DNA from: Massilia frigida | Lineage (GTDB): Bacteria; Pseudomonadota; Gammaproteobacteria; Burkholderiales; Burkholderiaceae_D | Length of the DNA stretch: 64,000 nucleotides | Assembly (NCBI RefSeq): GCF_011682175.1 | Contig: NZ_WHJG01000012.1 | Location: 62,001-126,000 of the forward strand | Reading direction: 5' to 3' | Part shown: one piece after another, positions 35,138 to 43,284 of the stretch | How the letters are laid out: the number at the start of each line of letters is the position of its first letter | Numbering within the stretch: position 1 is the stretch's first letter | Translations under genes and position numbers: made by a program | The notes under the pieces: model-generated | Seen by the model: only the letters and a program-made list of their open reading frames with translations | The model's database searches: none | Told to the model about the DNA's origin: nothing

Positions 35138-36517
35138 ATGTCCGAACTCCGTCGTATTCCCCTTCCTGGTGCCGCTCCAAAAGTCGGCTTTGTCTCGCTC
35201 GGTTGCCCTAAAGCGCTGGTCGACTCCGAACAGATCCTGACCCAGCTGCGCGCCGAAGGTTACGAAACCGCCAAGTCGTACGAAGGCGCGGACCTGGTCA
35301 TCGTGAACACCTGCGGCTTCATCGACGCCGCCGTCCAGGAATCGCTCGACGCCATCGGCGAAGCGCTGGCCGAAAACGGCCGCGTGATCGTCACCGGCTG
35401 CCTCGGCGCCAAAAAAGATGCTGCCGGCGACGACATCATCATGAAAGTGCACCCCAAAGTGCTGGCCGTCACCGGCCCCCACGCCCTCGGCGAAGTCATG
35501 GACTCGGTCCACCTGCACCTGCCCAAGCCGCATGAGCCGTTCTTCGACCTGGTGCCGGCACAAGGCATCAAGCTGACCCCGAAACATTACGCTTACCTCA
35601 AGATTTCCGAAGGCTGCAATCACCGTTGCAGTTTCTGCATCATTCCATCGATGCGCGGCGACCTCGTCTCGCGCCCGATCGCCGACCTGATGCTGGAAGC
35701 CGAAAACCTGTTCAAGGCCGGCGTCAAGGAATTGCTCGTCATTTCCCAGGACACCAGCGCCTATGGCGTGGACGTCAAGTTCCGCTCCGGTTTCTGGAAC
35801 GGCCGCCCGGTCAAGACCCACATGACGCAACTGGTCGAAGCGCTCGGCCAGCTGGCGGCCCAGTTCGGCGCCTGGGTGCGCCTGCACTACGTCTACCCGT
35901 ACCCGCACGTCGACCAGATCATTCCGATGATGAGCGGCGGCTCGGTCCTGCCTTACCTCGACATTCCGATGCAGCACGCCCATCCGGACGTGCTCAAGCG
36001 CATGAAGCGTCCGGCCAGCGGCGAGAAAAACCTCGACCGCATCCAGGCCTGGCGCGCCATGAATCCGGAGCTGACGATCCGCTCGACCTTCATCGCCGGC
36101 TTCCCGGGCGAAACCGAAGCCGAATTCGAGTACCTGCTCGACTTCCTCAAGGAAGCCCAGATCGACCGCCTCGGCTGCTTTGCGTATTCGCCGGTGGAAG
36201 GCGCCACCGCCAACCTGCTCGATAATCCGGTGCCGGAAGAAGTGCGCGAAGAACGCCGTGGCCGCGTCATGCTGCTGCAAGAAGAAATCTCCGCCAAGCG
36301 CTTGCAGGCCAAGGTCGGCAAGACCATGCGCGTGCTGGTCGATGAAGTCGGCGGCAAGGAAGCCATCGGCCGTTCGTGGGCCGACGCGCCCGAAATCGAC
36401 GGCGTGGTGCACATCAAGCGCTCGCTGGTACCGGGCAAGAAGCTCACCGTTGGCGAATTCGCCGAGGTCACCATCACCGCCGCCGACGCCCACGATCTGT
36501 GGGCCTCGGTCGTCTAG
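35138..36517 (+). CDS. rimO: Ribosomal protein S12 methylthiotransferase RimO
   Basis: 459 residues: N-terminal MTTase domain ([39 protein letters not shown] with the three cluster Cys), radical SAM domain with [11 protein letters not shown] (CxxxCxxC, about 160-167), and a C-terminal TRAM domain. It methylthiolates Asp of ribosomal protein S12. Length and motifs separate it from MiaB. Confidence 0.97.
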   Translation: MSELRRIPLPGAAPKVGFVSLGCPKALVDSEQILTQLRAEGYETAKSYEGADLVIVNTCGFIDAAVQESLDAIGEALAENGRVIVTGCLGAKKDAAGDDIIMKVHPKVLAVTGPHALGEVMDSVHLHLPKPHEPFFDLVPAQGIKLTPKHYAYLKISEGCNHRCSFCIIPSMRGDLVSRPIADLMLEAENLFKAGVKELLVISQDTSAYGVDVKFRSGFWNGRPVKTHMTQLVEALGQLAAQFGAWVRLHYVYPYPHVDQIIPMMSGGSVLPYLDIPMQHAHPDVLKRMKRPASGEKNLDRIQAWRAMNPELTIRSTFIAGFPGETEAEFEYLLDFLKEAQIDRLGCFAYSPVEGATANLLDNPVPEEVREERRGRVMLLQEEISAKRLQAKVGKTMRVLVDEVGGKEAIGRSWADAPEIDGVVHIKRSLVPGKKLTVGEFAEVTITAADAHDLWASVV

Positions 36518-36578
36518 TTCACCACGGCTGGCACGGCCGCCCCGGTGGCCGCGCTGCCACCGGAAAGCCTGCCAGCCG

Positions 36579-37739
36579 ATGAAAACTTCCCCGCAGACCC
36601 AACTGATTCATAACGCCTACGAGCCGCCCGCCGGCTTCGCGGCTTTCCCCACCCCGATCCATCACGCCTCGACGGTCCTGTTCAAGGATGTTGCGGCAAT
36701 GCGCTCGGGCGACTGGAAAGACAAGAGCGCCTACACCTACGGCTTGCACGGCACGCCGACCACCTTCACCCTGGAAGCGCGCCTGGCGGCGATCGAAGAC
36801 GGCCAGTTCTGCCTGCTGGCGCCGAGCGGGCTGGCGGCGATCGCCATGGTCGATTTTGCGCTGCTCAAAAGCGGCGACGACGTGCTGCTGCCCGACAATG
36901 TGTACAACCCGAACCGCGAACTGGGCCGCTGGCTCAGCGCCGATTTCGGCATTACCGCGCGCTATTACGATCCGATGATCGGGGCCGGTATTGCGCAATT
37001 GATGCAGCCGAATACCAAGCTGGTCTGGACCGAGGCGCCCGGATCGGTCTCGATGGAAGTGCCGGATTTGCCGGCGATCTGCAAGGCGGCGCATGACGCG
37101 GGCGCGCTGGTGGCGCTGGACAACACCTGGTCCGCCGGGCTGGCATTGCGTGGCTTCGAGCATGGCGTCGACATCATCATGCAGGCGCTGACCAAGTACC
37201 AGTCGGGCGGTTCGGACGTGCTCATGGGTGCCGTGATCACGCGCGAGCGCGCCCTCAACGACCGCCTTGCGATGGCGCACATGCGCCTGGGGCTCGGCGT
37301 GAGCGCCGATGATGCCTACCTGGTGCTGCGCAGCCTGCCCGGCATGAAGCTGCGCTTCGAGGCGCACGACGCGGCGGCCCGGAAAGTGGCGCACTGGCTC
37401 AAATCGCGTCCGGAGATTGCGCGGGTGCTGCATCCGGCGTTTGCCGATTGTCCGGGGCACGCGCACTGGAAGCGCGACTTTAGCGGCGCGGGCGGCTTGT
37501 TTTCGGTGGTGTTCGATGCGCGTTACAGCGAGGCGCAGACCGACCGCTTCGTCGACAGCCTGGCGCTGTTCGGCATTGGCTACAGCTGGGGCGGGGCGAA
37601 CAGCCTGGTCATGCCGTACCGGATGCAGGCGATGCGCAAGGATTGGAAGGATGCCGGGGTGCTGGTGCGCTTCAATATCGGGCTGGAAGATGCCGATGAT
37701 CTGATTGCCGACCTGGCGCAGGGGTTGGCGCGGCTCTGA
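36579..37739 (+). CDS. metC: Cystathionine beta-lyase MetC
   Basis: 386 residues, Cys/Met metabolism PLP enzyme. SAYTYGLHGTPTTFTLE near the N terminus, VALDNTWSAGLALRGFEHG around 175-190, and the PLP lysine in MQALTKYQSGGSDVLMGAV (about 205). The C terminus has GYSWGGANSLVMP. These marks favour a beta-lyase over a gamma-synthase. It lies 61 bases after rimO and ends at a hairpin terminator. Confidence 0.9.
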   Translation: MKTSPQTQLIHNAYEPPAGFAAFPTPIHHASTVLFKDVAAMRSGDWKDKSAYTYGLHGTPTTFTLEARLAAIEDGQFCLLAPSGLAAIAMVDFALLKSGDDVLLPDNVYNPNRELGRWLSADFGITARYYDPMIGAGIAQLMQPNTKLVWTEAPGSVSMEVPDLPAICKAAHDAGALVALDNTWSAGLALRGFEHGVDIIMQALTKYQSGGSDVLMGAVITRERALNDRLAMAHMRLGLGVSADDAYLVLRSLPGMKLRFEAHDAAARKVAHWLKSRPEIARVLHPAFADCPGHAHWKRDFSGAGGLFSVVFDARYSEAQTDRFVDSLALFGIGYSWGGANSLVMPYRMQAMRKDWKDAGVLVRFNIGLEDADDLIADLAQGLARL

Positions 37740-37770
37740 GCCGCCAGCCACCGTCGTTCGCGCCACTACC

Positions 37771-37805
37771 CCGTCGTTTCTGCCATTGGCAGGAAAGACG
37801 GTTTT
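37771..37805 (+). terminator. Hairpin terminator after metC (repeat family member)
   Basis: CCGTCGTTTCTGCC pairs with GGCAGGAAAGACGG across a 3-base loop (one base bulged) and is followed by TTTT. Arms resemble the element at 34951-35015, so this may be a repeat serving as terminator. Confidence 0.65.
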
Positions 37806-37888
37806 GAAGTTTGTGGTCAGAAAATGCTGAACCTAACGCCATTGCGTCCAGAGAGCAGTTCCTGGAGAGGCGGGAACGCCCCTGACCG

Positions 37889-38266
37889 TTAACCCGGCAT
37901 CGCCTGATTCTTCTCCAGATCGAAAAACCCTTTCAGCAAGCGATAGGCCTTCCAGATCCACGCCAGTCCACCAATGACCCACGCGATAAAGATGCCGAGG
38001 CCGAACACCCACCACAGCGCGATCCAGAAAAACGCGGCAACCACGGCCCACACGAAAAACCACCAGAACGAGCGGATCATCCAGCTGTGATGGCTGTACA
38101 AATACGACCCCTGCGTCTCCGGCCGCTTGATATAGTTCGCGATCAAAGGTATCACCGACAGCAGGCCCAGCGAGAAAACCAGGGCCAGCGCATGCACGAT
38201 GTACAGGATGCGCGCCACGTTTTTTTGTTCTTCCAGATTGGAATCGAGTATCAGCTCTTGCGTCAT
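37889..38266 (-). CDS. DUF4870-like small membrane protein
   Basis: 125 residues with three hydrophobic helices (HALALVFSLGLLSVIPLIANY; SFWWFFVWAVVAAFFWIALWW; GIFIAWVIGGLAWIWKAYRLL). The polar N terminus (MTQELILDSNLEEQKNVARI) and the YIKR...SHHSWMIRSF loop are typical of conserved betaproteobacterial inner-membrane proteins. Function unknown. It lies just downstream of trxC on the same strand. Confidence 0.8.
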   Translation of the reverse strand: MTQELILDSNLEEQKNVARILYIVHALALVFSLGLLSVIPLIANYIKRPETQGSYLYSHHSWMIRSFWWFFVWAVVAAFFWIALWWVFGLGIFIAWVIGGLAWIWKAYRLLKGFFDLEKNQAMPG

Positions 38267-38341
38267 GATTCATGCTCCTTTAGCAATATGGCCCGATTGT
38301 AGCAGTCCCGCCGTAACCCATCCGCTTGTTTCGCATGCATA

Positions 38342-38785
38342 TCACGCGTGGCGCATGAGAGCATCCACCCAGGAAACAATCCCGTTCACATCCATCGCGC
38401 CCGGCTGGCGCGCGACCTCCCGGCCATTGCGAAACAGTGCCAGCGTGGGAATGCTGCGGATGTTGTAGCGCGCCGCCAGGTCCTGCAGGTGTTCGGTATC
38501 GACCTTGAGCAGGCGCACGCGGGGTTCGAGCCGCTTGGCGGCCTGCTGGTAGGCCGGCGCCATCATCTTGCACGGCCCGCACCATTCAGCCCAGAAATCG
38601 ACCAGCACCGGAATATCGTTGCGCTCGACATGCTTGTTGAAACGCGCCGTGTTGACGTCGATCGGCATGCCGACGAACAGCTCGCGCGTGCATTTGCCGC
38701 ACACGGGCGTGTCGTTCAGGCGCTCGTGCGCCAGCCGGTTGACCGCTTCGCAATGCGGGCAGACGATGTGGACGGGGTCGGTCAT
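38342..38785 (-). CDS. trxC: Thioredoxin 2 (TrxC)
   Basis: 147 residues. The N-terminal zinc ribbon has CPHC (9-12) and CGKC, which distinguishes TrxC from TrxA; the active site is WAEWCGPCKMM. Start fixed by a strong AGGAGGA six bases upstream. A cytosolic protein-disulfide reductase, often part of peroxide responses. Confidence 0.95.
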   Translation of the reverse strand: MTDPVHIVCPHCEAVNRLAHERLNDTPVCGKCTRELFVGMPIDVNTARFNKHVERNDIPVLVDFWAEWCGPCKMMAPAYQQAAKRLEPRVRLLKVDTEHLQDLAARYNIRSIPTLALFRNGREVARQPGAMDVNGIVSWVDALMRHA

Positions 38786-38882
38786 GAAATCCTCCTGCGT
38801 ACAGTTTGGTAAAACGCCATTGTAGTGCGTGCGCGTCAACCGTGTTCGATGCGCGCGCCGCACGCTGCTACACTTTCTCACC

Positions 38883-39671
38883 ATGACAAATCGTACACAA
38901 CACCCGAGCGGAACGCTGCGCATCGGCTGCGCCGGCTGGACCATTTCGCGCGAGGCGGCGCCGGCGTTCGAGACCGAAGGCAGCCACCTGGAACGCTATG
39001 CGCGGGTGCTCGGTACGGTCGAAATCAACTCCTCGTTCTATCGTCCGCACCAGGCCAAGACCTACGCGCGCTGGGCGCATAGCGTGCCGCCAGCCTTCCG
39101 CTTCGCGGTCAAGCTGCCGCGCACCATCACGCACGAGGCGCGCCTGTCCGGCATCGACGCGCCGCTGCGCCAGTTCGCAGCCGAAGCCGGCGCCCTCGGC
39201 GACAAGCTCGGTTGCCTGCTGGTGCAACTGCCGCCCACGCTCGGTTTCGACGCCGCCGTCGCCAGCGACTTTTTCGCGCGCCTGAAAGACGCCTTCGGCT
39301 GCATGGTCGCCTGCGAAGCGCGCCATCCGAGCTGGTTCGGCGACGACGCCAGCGCGCTGCTGCGGCGCGACACCATCACGCGCGTGATTGCCGATCCGGC
39401 CAAGGGCCAGGAAGGGCTGCACGTGCCGACCACGGAGAGCATCTACGTGCGCCTGCACGGCGCGCCGCGCATCTATTACTCCTCATATCCGGACGACTAT
39501 CTGGCGCAGCTGGCGCGCGACATGGCGACCCACGCGGCGCACGGGCGCGATGTCTGGTGCATTTTCGACAACACCGCGTCCGGCGCGGCGCTGCCCAATG
39601 CGCTCGACCTGCGCGCCGCGCTGGGCCTGGCAAGCCCTACGCCAGCGCCAGATCCAGGTCTTCCAGCCTGA
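38883..39671 (+). CDS. DUF72 (YecE-like) protein
   Basis: 262 residues: LRIGCAGWTISREAAPAF at the N terminus, TVEINSSFYRPHQAKTYARWA, then FAVKLPRTITHEARL and FDNTASGAALPNAL, the pattern of DUF72 TIM-barrel proteins. Biochemical role unknown. Its last 35 bases overlap the 3' end of the convergent sensor kinase gene. Confidence 0.85.
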   Translation: MTNRTQHPSGTLRIGCAGWTISREAAPAFETEGSHLERYARVLGTVEINSSFYRPHQAKTYARWAHSVPPAFRFAVKLPRTITHEARLSGIDAPLRQFAAEAGALGDKLGCLLVQLPPTLGFDAAVASDFFARLKDAFGCMVACEARHPSWFGDDASALLRRDTITRVIADPAKGQEGLHVPTTESIYVRLHGAPRIYYSSYPDDYLAQLARDMATHAAHGRDVWCIFDNTASGAALPNALDLRAALGLASPTPAPDPGLPA

Positions 39672-41883
39672 TCGGCTTGGTGAAGTGCCGGGCAAACCCG
39701 GCGTCCAGCGCCAGCGTGCGGTCCTTTTCGCTGCCGTAGCCGGTCAGCGCGATGAGTTCGATGCCGGCGGTGCGCTGGTCGGCCTTGAGCGCGCGCGCCA
39801 CCGCATAGCCATCCATGCCGGGCAGGCCGATATCGATAAAAGCCAGCTCCGGCTGCCCGGCCAGCGCCGCGGCAAGCGCTTCCTGTCCGCTGGCGGCACT
39901 GGTCACGTCGCACGAGCGCAATTGCAGCAGCATCGCCATCATCTCGCGCGCATCCGCATTGTCTTCCACCAGCAGCACGCGGCGCAGGCGCGCCGATGGG
40001 GCCAATGGCGCATCGGAGGCCACGGCCGCGTGCCCGGCCAGGCGCGGCAGGGTGACGGTGGCGCTGCTGCCCTTGCCGCTGCCTTCGCTGTCGATGCGCA
40101 CATAGCCGCCATGCAGCTCGACCAGCCGGCGCACCAGCGACAGGCCGATCCCCAGCCCGCCATGGGCGCGCTGCAGGCCCTGCTTGCCCTGCACGAAAAT
40201 GTCGAACACGTGCGGCAGCAGGTCGGCCGGGATGCCCAGCCCGGAATCGCGCACGCTCAGTTCGGCGGCGTCGCCCACCTGGCGCACCGACAGCACGATC
40301 TCGCCGCCGCCCGGGCTGTACTTGATGGCGTTGTCGAGCAGGTTGTCGATCACTTGCAGCAGGCGGGTCGGATCGGCGTTGACGGTGGCTGGCACGGTCT
40401 CGACGCGCAGCGTGAAGGCGGCCGTGCGCCCGCTCGCCTTGAGCGTGTCGACGCAGCGCCGCACCACCTCGGCCAGGTCGACCGGCGCCTTGTCCAGTTC
40501 CAGCTTGCCCATCAGGGCGCGGTTCACTTCGAGCAGGTCGTCGACCAGCTTGCGCAGGTGGTCGGTCTGGCGCCGCAGCACGTCGCGCGCGCGCTGGGCC
40601 ATGGCGTCGTCGATGTTGCGCCCGTTGTCGAGGATGGAAACGGCGCTGGCCACCGCGCTGAGCGGATTGCGCAGCTCGTGGCCCAGCATCGCCAGGAATT
40701 CGTCCTTGGCGGCGTTCTGTTCCTCGGCGCGCGCGCGCGCGCTCTTTTCCGATACCAGCAGCGTATTGCGCTCGTTCTCGGCATCGGTGCGCGAGCGCAT
40801 TTCCGCTTGCAGGCGCATGCTCGCTTCGCGGATCGCCTCGTTCAGGCATTCCAGTTCATGGATGCCCGAGCGCGGCAGCGCATCGACTGCGCCGCCCCGG
40901 CCCAGCAGGGCGGCCGCCTGCGAGGCGCGCGCCACGAAGCGCACCAGGTGGCGTCCGGCCAGCATGGCCAGGGCCAGCGCCGCGACCAGGGCGATCACCA
41001 GGCCGGCGCCCATCACCGGCACCCCGCGCCAGACCGCCGCGTCGATCTCGGCCACCGGCGCGCCGATGTTGATAGCCCAGCCCGAACGCTCGGAACGGGT
41101 GAAGGCGTCGACCATGTCCTTGTCGTCGCCCGGCAGATGGGTGACCACGCCGCTGCGCAGCTTGCTGATGGCGGCCAGCGTGGCAGGACGCGCCGTGAGC
41201 CCGACGAACTTGTCGGCATTCTCGCTGCGCGCGATGATGACGCCGGCACGGTCGAGGATCGCCACGCGCCAGCCGGGCGGCAGGGTGCGTCCGGCGAAGG
41301 AATGGGCAAAGAAGGCTGGCGAAAATGCCTGTCCGATCACGTAGCGCTGGCCGCCCGGGGTCTGGATCGGTTGTTCGACCATGACAAAATGGTTTTTCAG
41401 CGCCTGGCCCCATTTGATGCCGGTGACCTGGCCCTGGCCCGATGCCAGCATCGCCGTCACCTGTTCCGGATCGGGCCGTTTGGGCAGCACGCTGCCATAC
41501 GGACGGCGCGTGTTGAGCAGTTGCTGGCCGCTGGTGTCGTACAGGATGATCCAGCCGCCCGGCGCGGCGCTGGCCTCGCGCGCTTCCTCGTAGAAGTGCG
41601 CCAGGTCGCCGCCCGCCAGCGCATGCGAGTGGCCGAGCACCTTGAGCACCGACTGGGCGCGGTAGATATCGGCATCGATGGCGCGCGCGGTGAGCGTGGC
41701 GCTGTGCTCGATGCGGCCGATGGCCGAGCTGTGCTGGGTGTCTTGCAGGATGTGCAGCGCAATGGCGCCGAATACGGCGACCGGAACGGCAATCGAGATG
41801 GCCAGGATGAGATAGTGGGAACGCAGGCGTATCAGTGTGTGGCGCCGCTGCGGCGCGAGGGGAATGCTGCTGGCATGGATCAC
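39637..41883 (-). CDS. Hybrid sensor histidine kinase / response regulator
   Basis: 748 residues. A membrane helix (LILAISIAVPVAVFGAIAL) precedes a periplasmic Cache-like sensor region (residues about 50-285) and a second helix near 295-315. Then come a coiled coil, HisKA with the phospho-His in MLGHELRNPLSA (about 397), an HATPase with DNLLDNAIKYSP, DSGLGIP and GGLGIGL, and a C-terminal receiver with LLVEDNADAREM, phospho-Asp in AFIDIGLPGMDG and Lys in FTKP. No output domain and no partner regulator nearby, so the target is unknown. Confidence 0.93.
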   Translation of the reverse strand: MIHASSIPLAPQRRHTLIRLRSHYLILAISIAVPVAVFGAIALHILQDTQHSSAIGRIEHSATLTARAIDADIYRAQSVLKVLGHSHALAGGDLAHFYEEAREASAAPGGWIILYDTSGQQLLNTRRPYGSVLPKRPDPEQVTAMLASGQGQVTGIKWGQALKNHFVMVEQPIQTPGGQRYVIGQAFSPAFFAHSFAGRTLPPGWRVAILDRAGVIIARSENADKFVGLTARPATLAAISKLRSGVVTHLPGDDKDMVDAFTRSERSGWAINIGAPVAEIDAAVWRGVPVMGAGLVIALVAALALAMLAGRHLVRFVARASQAAALLGRGGAVDALPRSGIHELECLNEAIREASMRLQAEMRSRTDAENERNTLLVSEKSARARAEEQNAAKDEFLAMLGHELRNPLSAVASAVSILDNGRNIDDAMAQRARDVLRRQTDHLRKLVDDLLEVNRALMGKLELDKAPVDLAEVVRRCVDTLKASGRTAAFTLRVETVPATVNADPTRLLQVIDNLLDNAIKYSPGGGEIVLSVRQVGDAAELSVRDSGLGIPADLLPHVFDIFVQGKQGLQRAHGGLGIGLSLVRRLVELHGGYVRIDSEGSGKGSSATVTLPRLAGHAAVASDAPLAPSARLRRVLLVEDNADAREMMAMLLQLRSCDVTSAASGQEALAAALAGQPELAFIDIGLPGMDGYAVARALKADQRTAGIELIALTGYGSEKDRTLALDAGFARHFTKPIRLEDLDLALA

Positions 41884-41944
41884 CGGGGGAGGGGGACGAT
41901 GGACGCGATTTTACCGCACTGGCCGGCTGGTCCCGGCAATCGCT

Positions 41945-42199
41945 TCAGCGCGCGCGCCGCCCGTGCTCCACGGCCAGCGCCAGCAGCGCGCGCCACACGA
42001 CCAGGCTGGCCGCGCTGGCGCCGCCGCACAGCCAGGCGCGCAGGTCGAGCGTGGGCTGGGAAGACAGGAACCACATCATGGCCAGCATGCCGCCGATGGT
42101 CACGATCATGGCGGCCAGGGCGGCCCAGGCGCGCCAGTTGGCCGCGCGGGCGGTGGCGGCGGTGCTCAGGGTCAGGGCGATTTGCTGGTGAATGTTCAT
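41945..42199 (-). CDS. Small hypothetical membrane protein
   Basis: 84 residues from MNIHQQIALTLSTAATARAA with one or two hydrophobic stretches (WAALAAMIVTIGGMLAMMWFL and a weaker C-terminal one). An alternative ATG lies 12 bases upstream. No family recognised; codon use is like the neighbours, so probably real. Confidence 0.5.
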   Translation of the reverse strand: MNIHQQIALTLSTAATARAANWRAWAALAAMIVTIGGMLAMMWFLSSQPTLDLRAWLCGGASAASLVVWRALLALAVEHGRRAR

Positions 42200-42328
42200 G
42201 CGGCCCAGCATACCTGTTGGGATGGCGAATGTCCATGCCAGGCGGGCAGGCTTGCTGGTACACTCACGTCAAATGCTTGACTGAAACTACGATCCAACCA
42301 GACCCCACTGCGAGGCGCTGAACCGACG

Positions 42329-42727
42329 ATGAAAACGTATCTTGGAAGTTGCCATTGCGGCGCGGTGCGCTTCGAGGCCGATATCGACTTGAGCCAGGAA
42401 ACAGTGCGCTGCAACTGTTCGATGTGCAAAAAGATCCGCTGGTGGGCGGCCATCGTGAAGCCGGAATCGTTCCGCCTGCTGTGCGGTGCGTCGGAGCTGA
42501 GCGATTACCAGTTCCAGCGCCGCATCGAGCACCACCTGTTTTGCCGCCACTGCGGAGTGCGCCCGTTCGGCATCGGCCAGTCGCCCCGGCTGGGCAAGTT
42601 TTACGGGGTCAATATCGCCTGCCTCGATGGCGTCAGCGACGAAGAACTGTCGTGGGTGCCGCTGCGCTACGTGGATGGCCGCAACGACGAGTGGGACCAG
42701 CCGCCCGCCGAAACGGGCTACCTGTAG
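42329..42727 (+). CDS. GFA family zinc protein (formaldehyde-activating-enzyme-like)
   Basis: 132 residues with the GFA cysteine pattern: GSCHCGAVRF at the N terminus, RCNCSMCKK (about 30) and FCRHCGVRPF (about 72), expected to bind two zinc ions. The founding member is glutathione-dependent formaldehyde-activating enzyme; most relatives have unknown substrates. Confidence 0.9.
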   Translation: MKTYLGSCHCGAVRFEADIDLSQETVRCNCSMCKKIRWWAAIVKPESFRLLCGASELSDYQFQRRIEHHLFCRHCGVRPFGIGQSPRLGKFYGVNIACLDGVSDEELSWVPLRYVDGRNDEWDQPPAETGYL

Positions 42728-42744
42728 CGCGTGACGGCGCCCGC

Positions 42745-43125
42745 TCAGCGGTGGCGCCAGCCGCGCCCGACATGCGCGCGCCCGTAGCCGCCGTGGCCCC
42801 AGGAACGGCCGAAGCCGAATCCCAGGCTGAGCGAGATCGGCGGATAATAATAGGCGGGCTCCTCGACGTACACGGGCGCCGGCACGTACACCGGTTGCGG
42901 CACATACACGCGCTCGACGACCTGCACCGGGCGCGACGAATACTCGACGCGCGACCCGGTGGGCGAGGCCGCGGCCACGCGCTCGCCCGTGCCGGGCGCG
43001 ACTGGCGTCACCGACACCACGCGCCACTGGTAGGGATCGGATGGCGGGACACGGCCCTGTGAAGATGGATAGGTGGCGCAGCCGCCCAGTGCGGCCATCA
43101 GCGCGATAAATAACAGGTTTTTCAT
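42745..43125 (-). CDS. Small lipoprotein with Tyr/Val/Pro repeats
   Basis: 126 residues. Lipoprotein signal MKNLLFIALMAALGGCATYP, then a VYVPQPVYVPAPVYVEEP-type repeat and a Gly/Arg/His-rich C terminus. It resembles the loosely conserved envelope lipoproteins common in betaproteobacteria. Function unknown. Confidence 0.75.
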   Translation of the reverse strand: MKNLLFIALMAALGGCATYPSSQGRVPPSDPYQWRVVSVTPVAPGTGERVAAASPTGSRVEYSSRPVQVVERVYVPQPVYVPAPVYVEEPAYYYPPISLSLGFGFGRSWGHGGYGRAHVGRGWRHR

Positions 43126-43233
43126 GGCGGGAAACTCCTCATTCTGATGCTATCACTATAGGCAAACGGTGGGTGCCGGCGCTGCTACTTACAGCTTGTT
43201 ACAACGTTGGCAAGAGATGAAACTTTTTTGTCA

Positions 43234-43262
43234 TTGACACCTTCCTACATGTACACTATGGA
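43234..43262 (+). promoter_or_regulatory. Possible sigma-70 promoter for the Ser/Thr kinase gene
   Basis: Perfect -35 TTGACA at 43234-43239 and, 17 bases on, TATGGA (weak -10). It would start transcription near 43269, which favours one of the later kinase starts. Confidence 0.45.
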
Positions 43263-43284
43263 AATGTTTGCATAACCAAGTGAC

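Noticed and set aside
39388-42321. A 977-codon + strand frame
   Set aside because: Antisense to the hybrid sensor kinase, whose motifs are unambiguous.
43258-43272. Sigma-54-like promoter before the Ser/Thr kinase (TGG...TTTGCA)
   Set aside because: GG and GC are only eight bases apart instead of ten.
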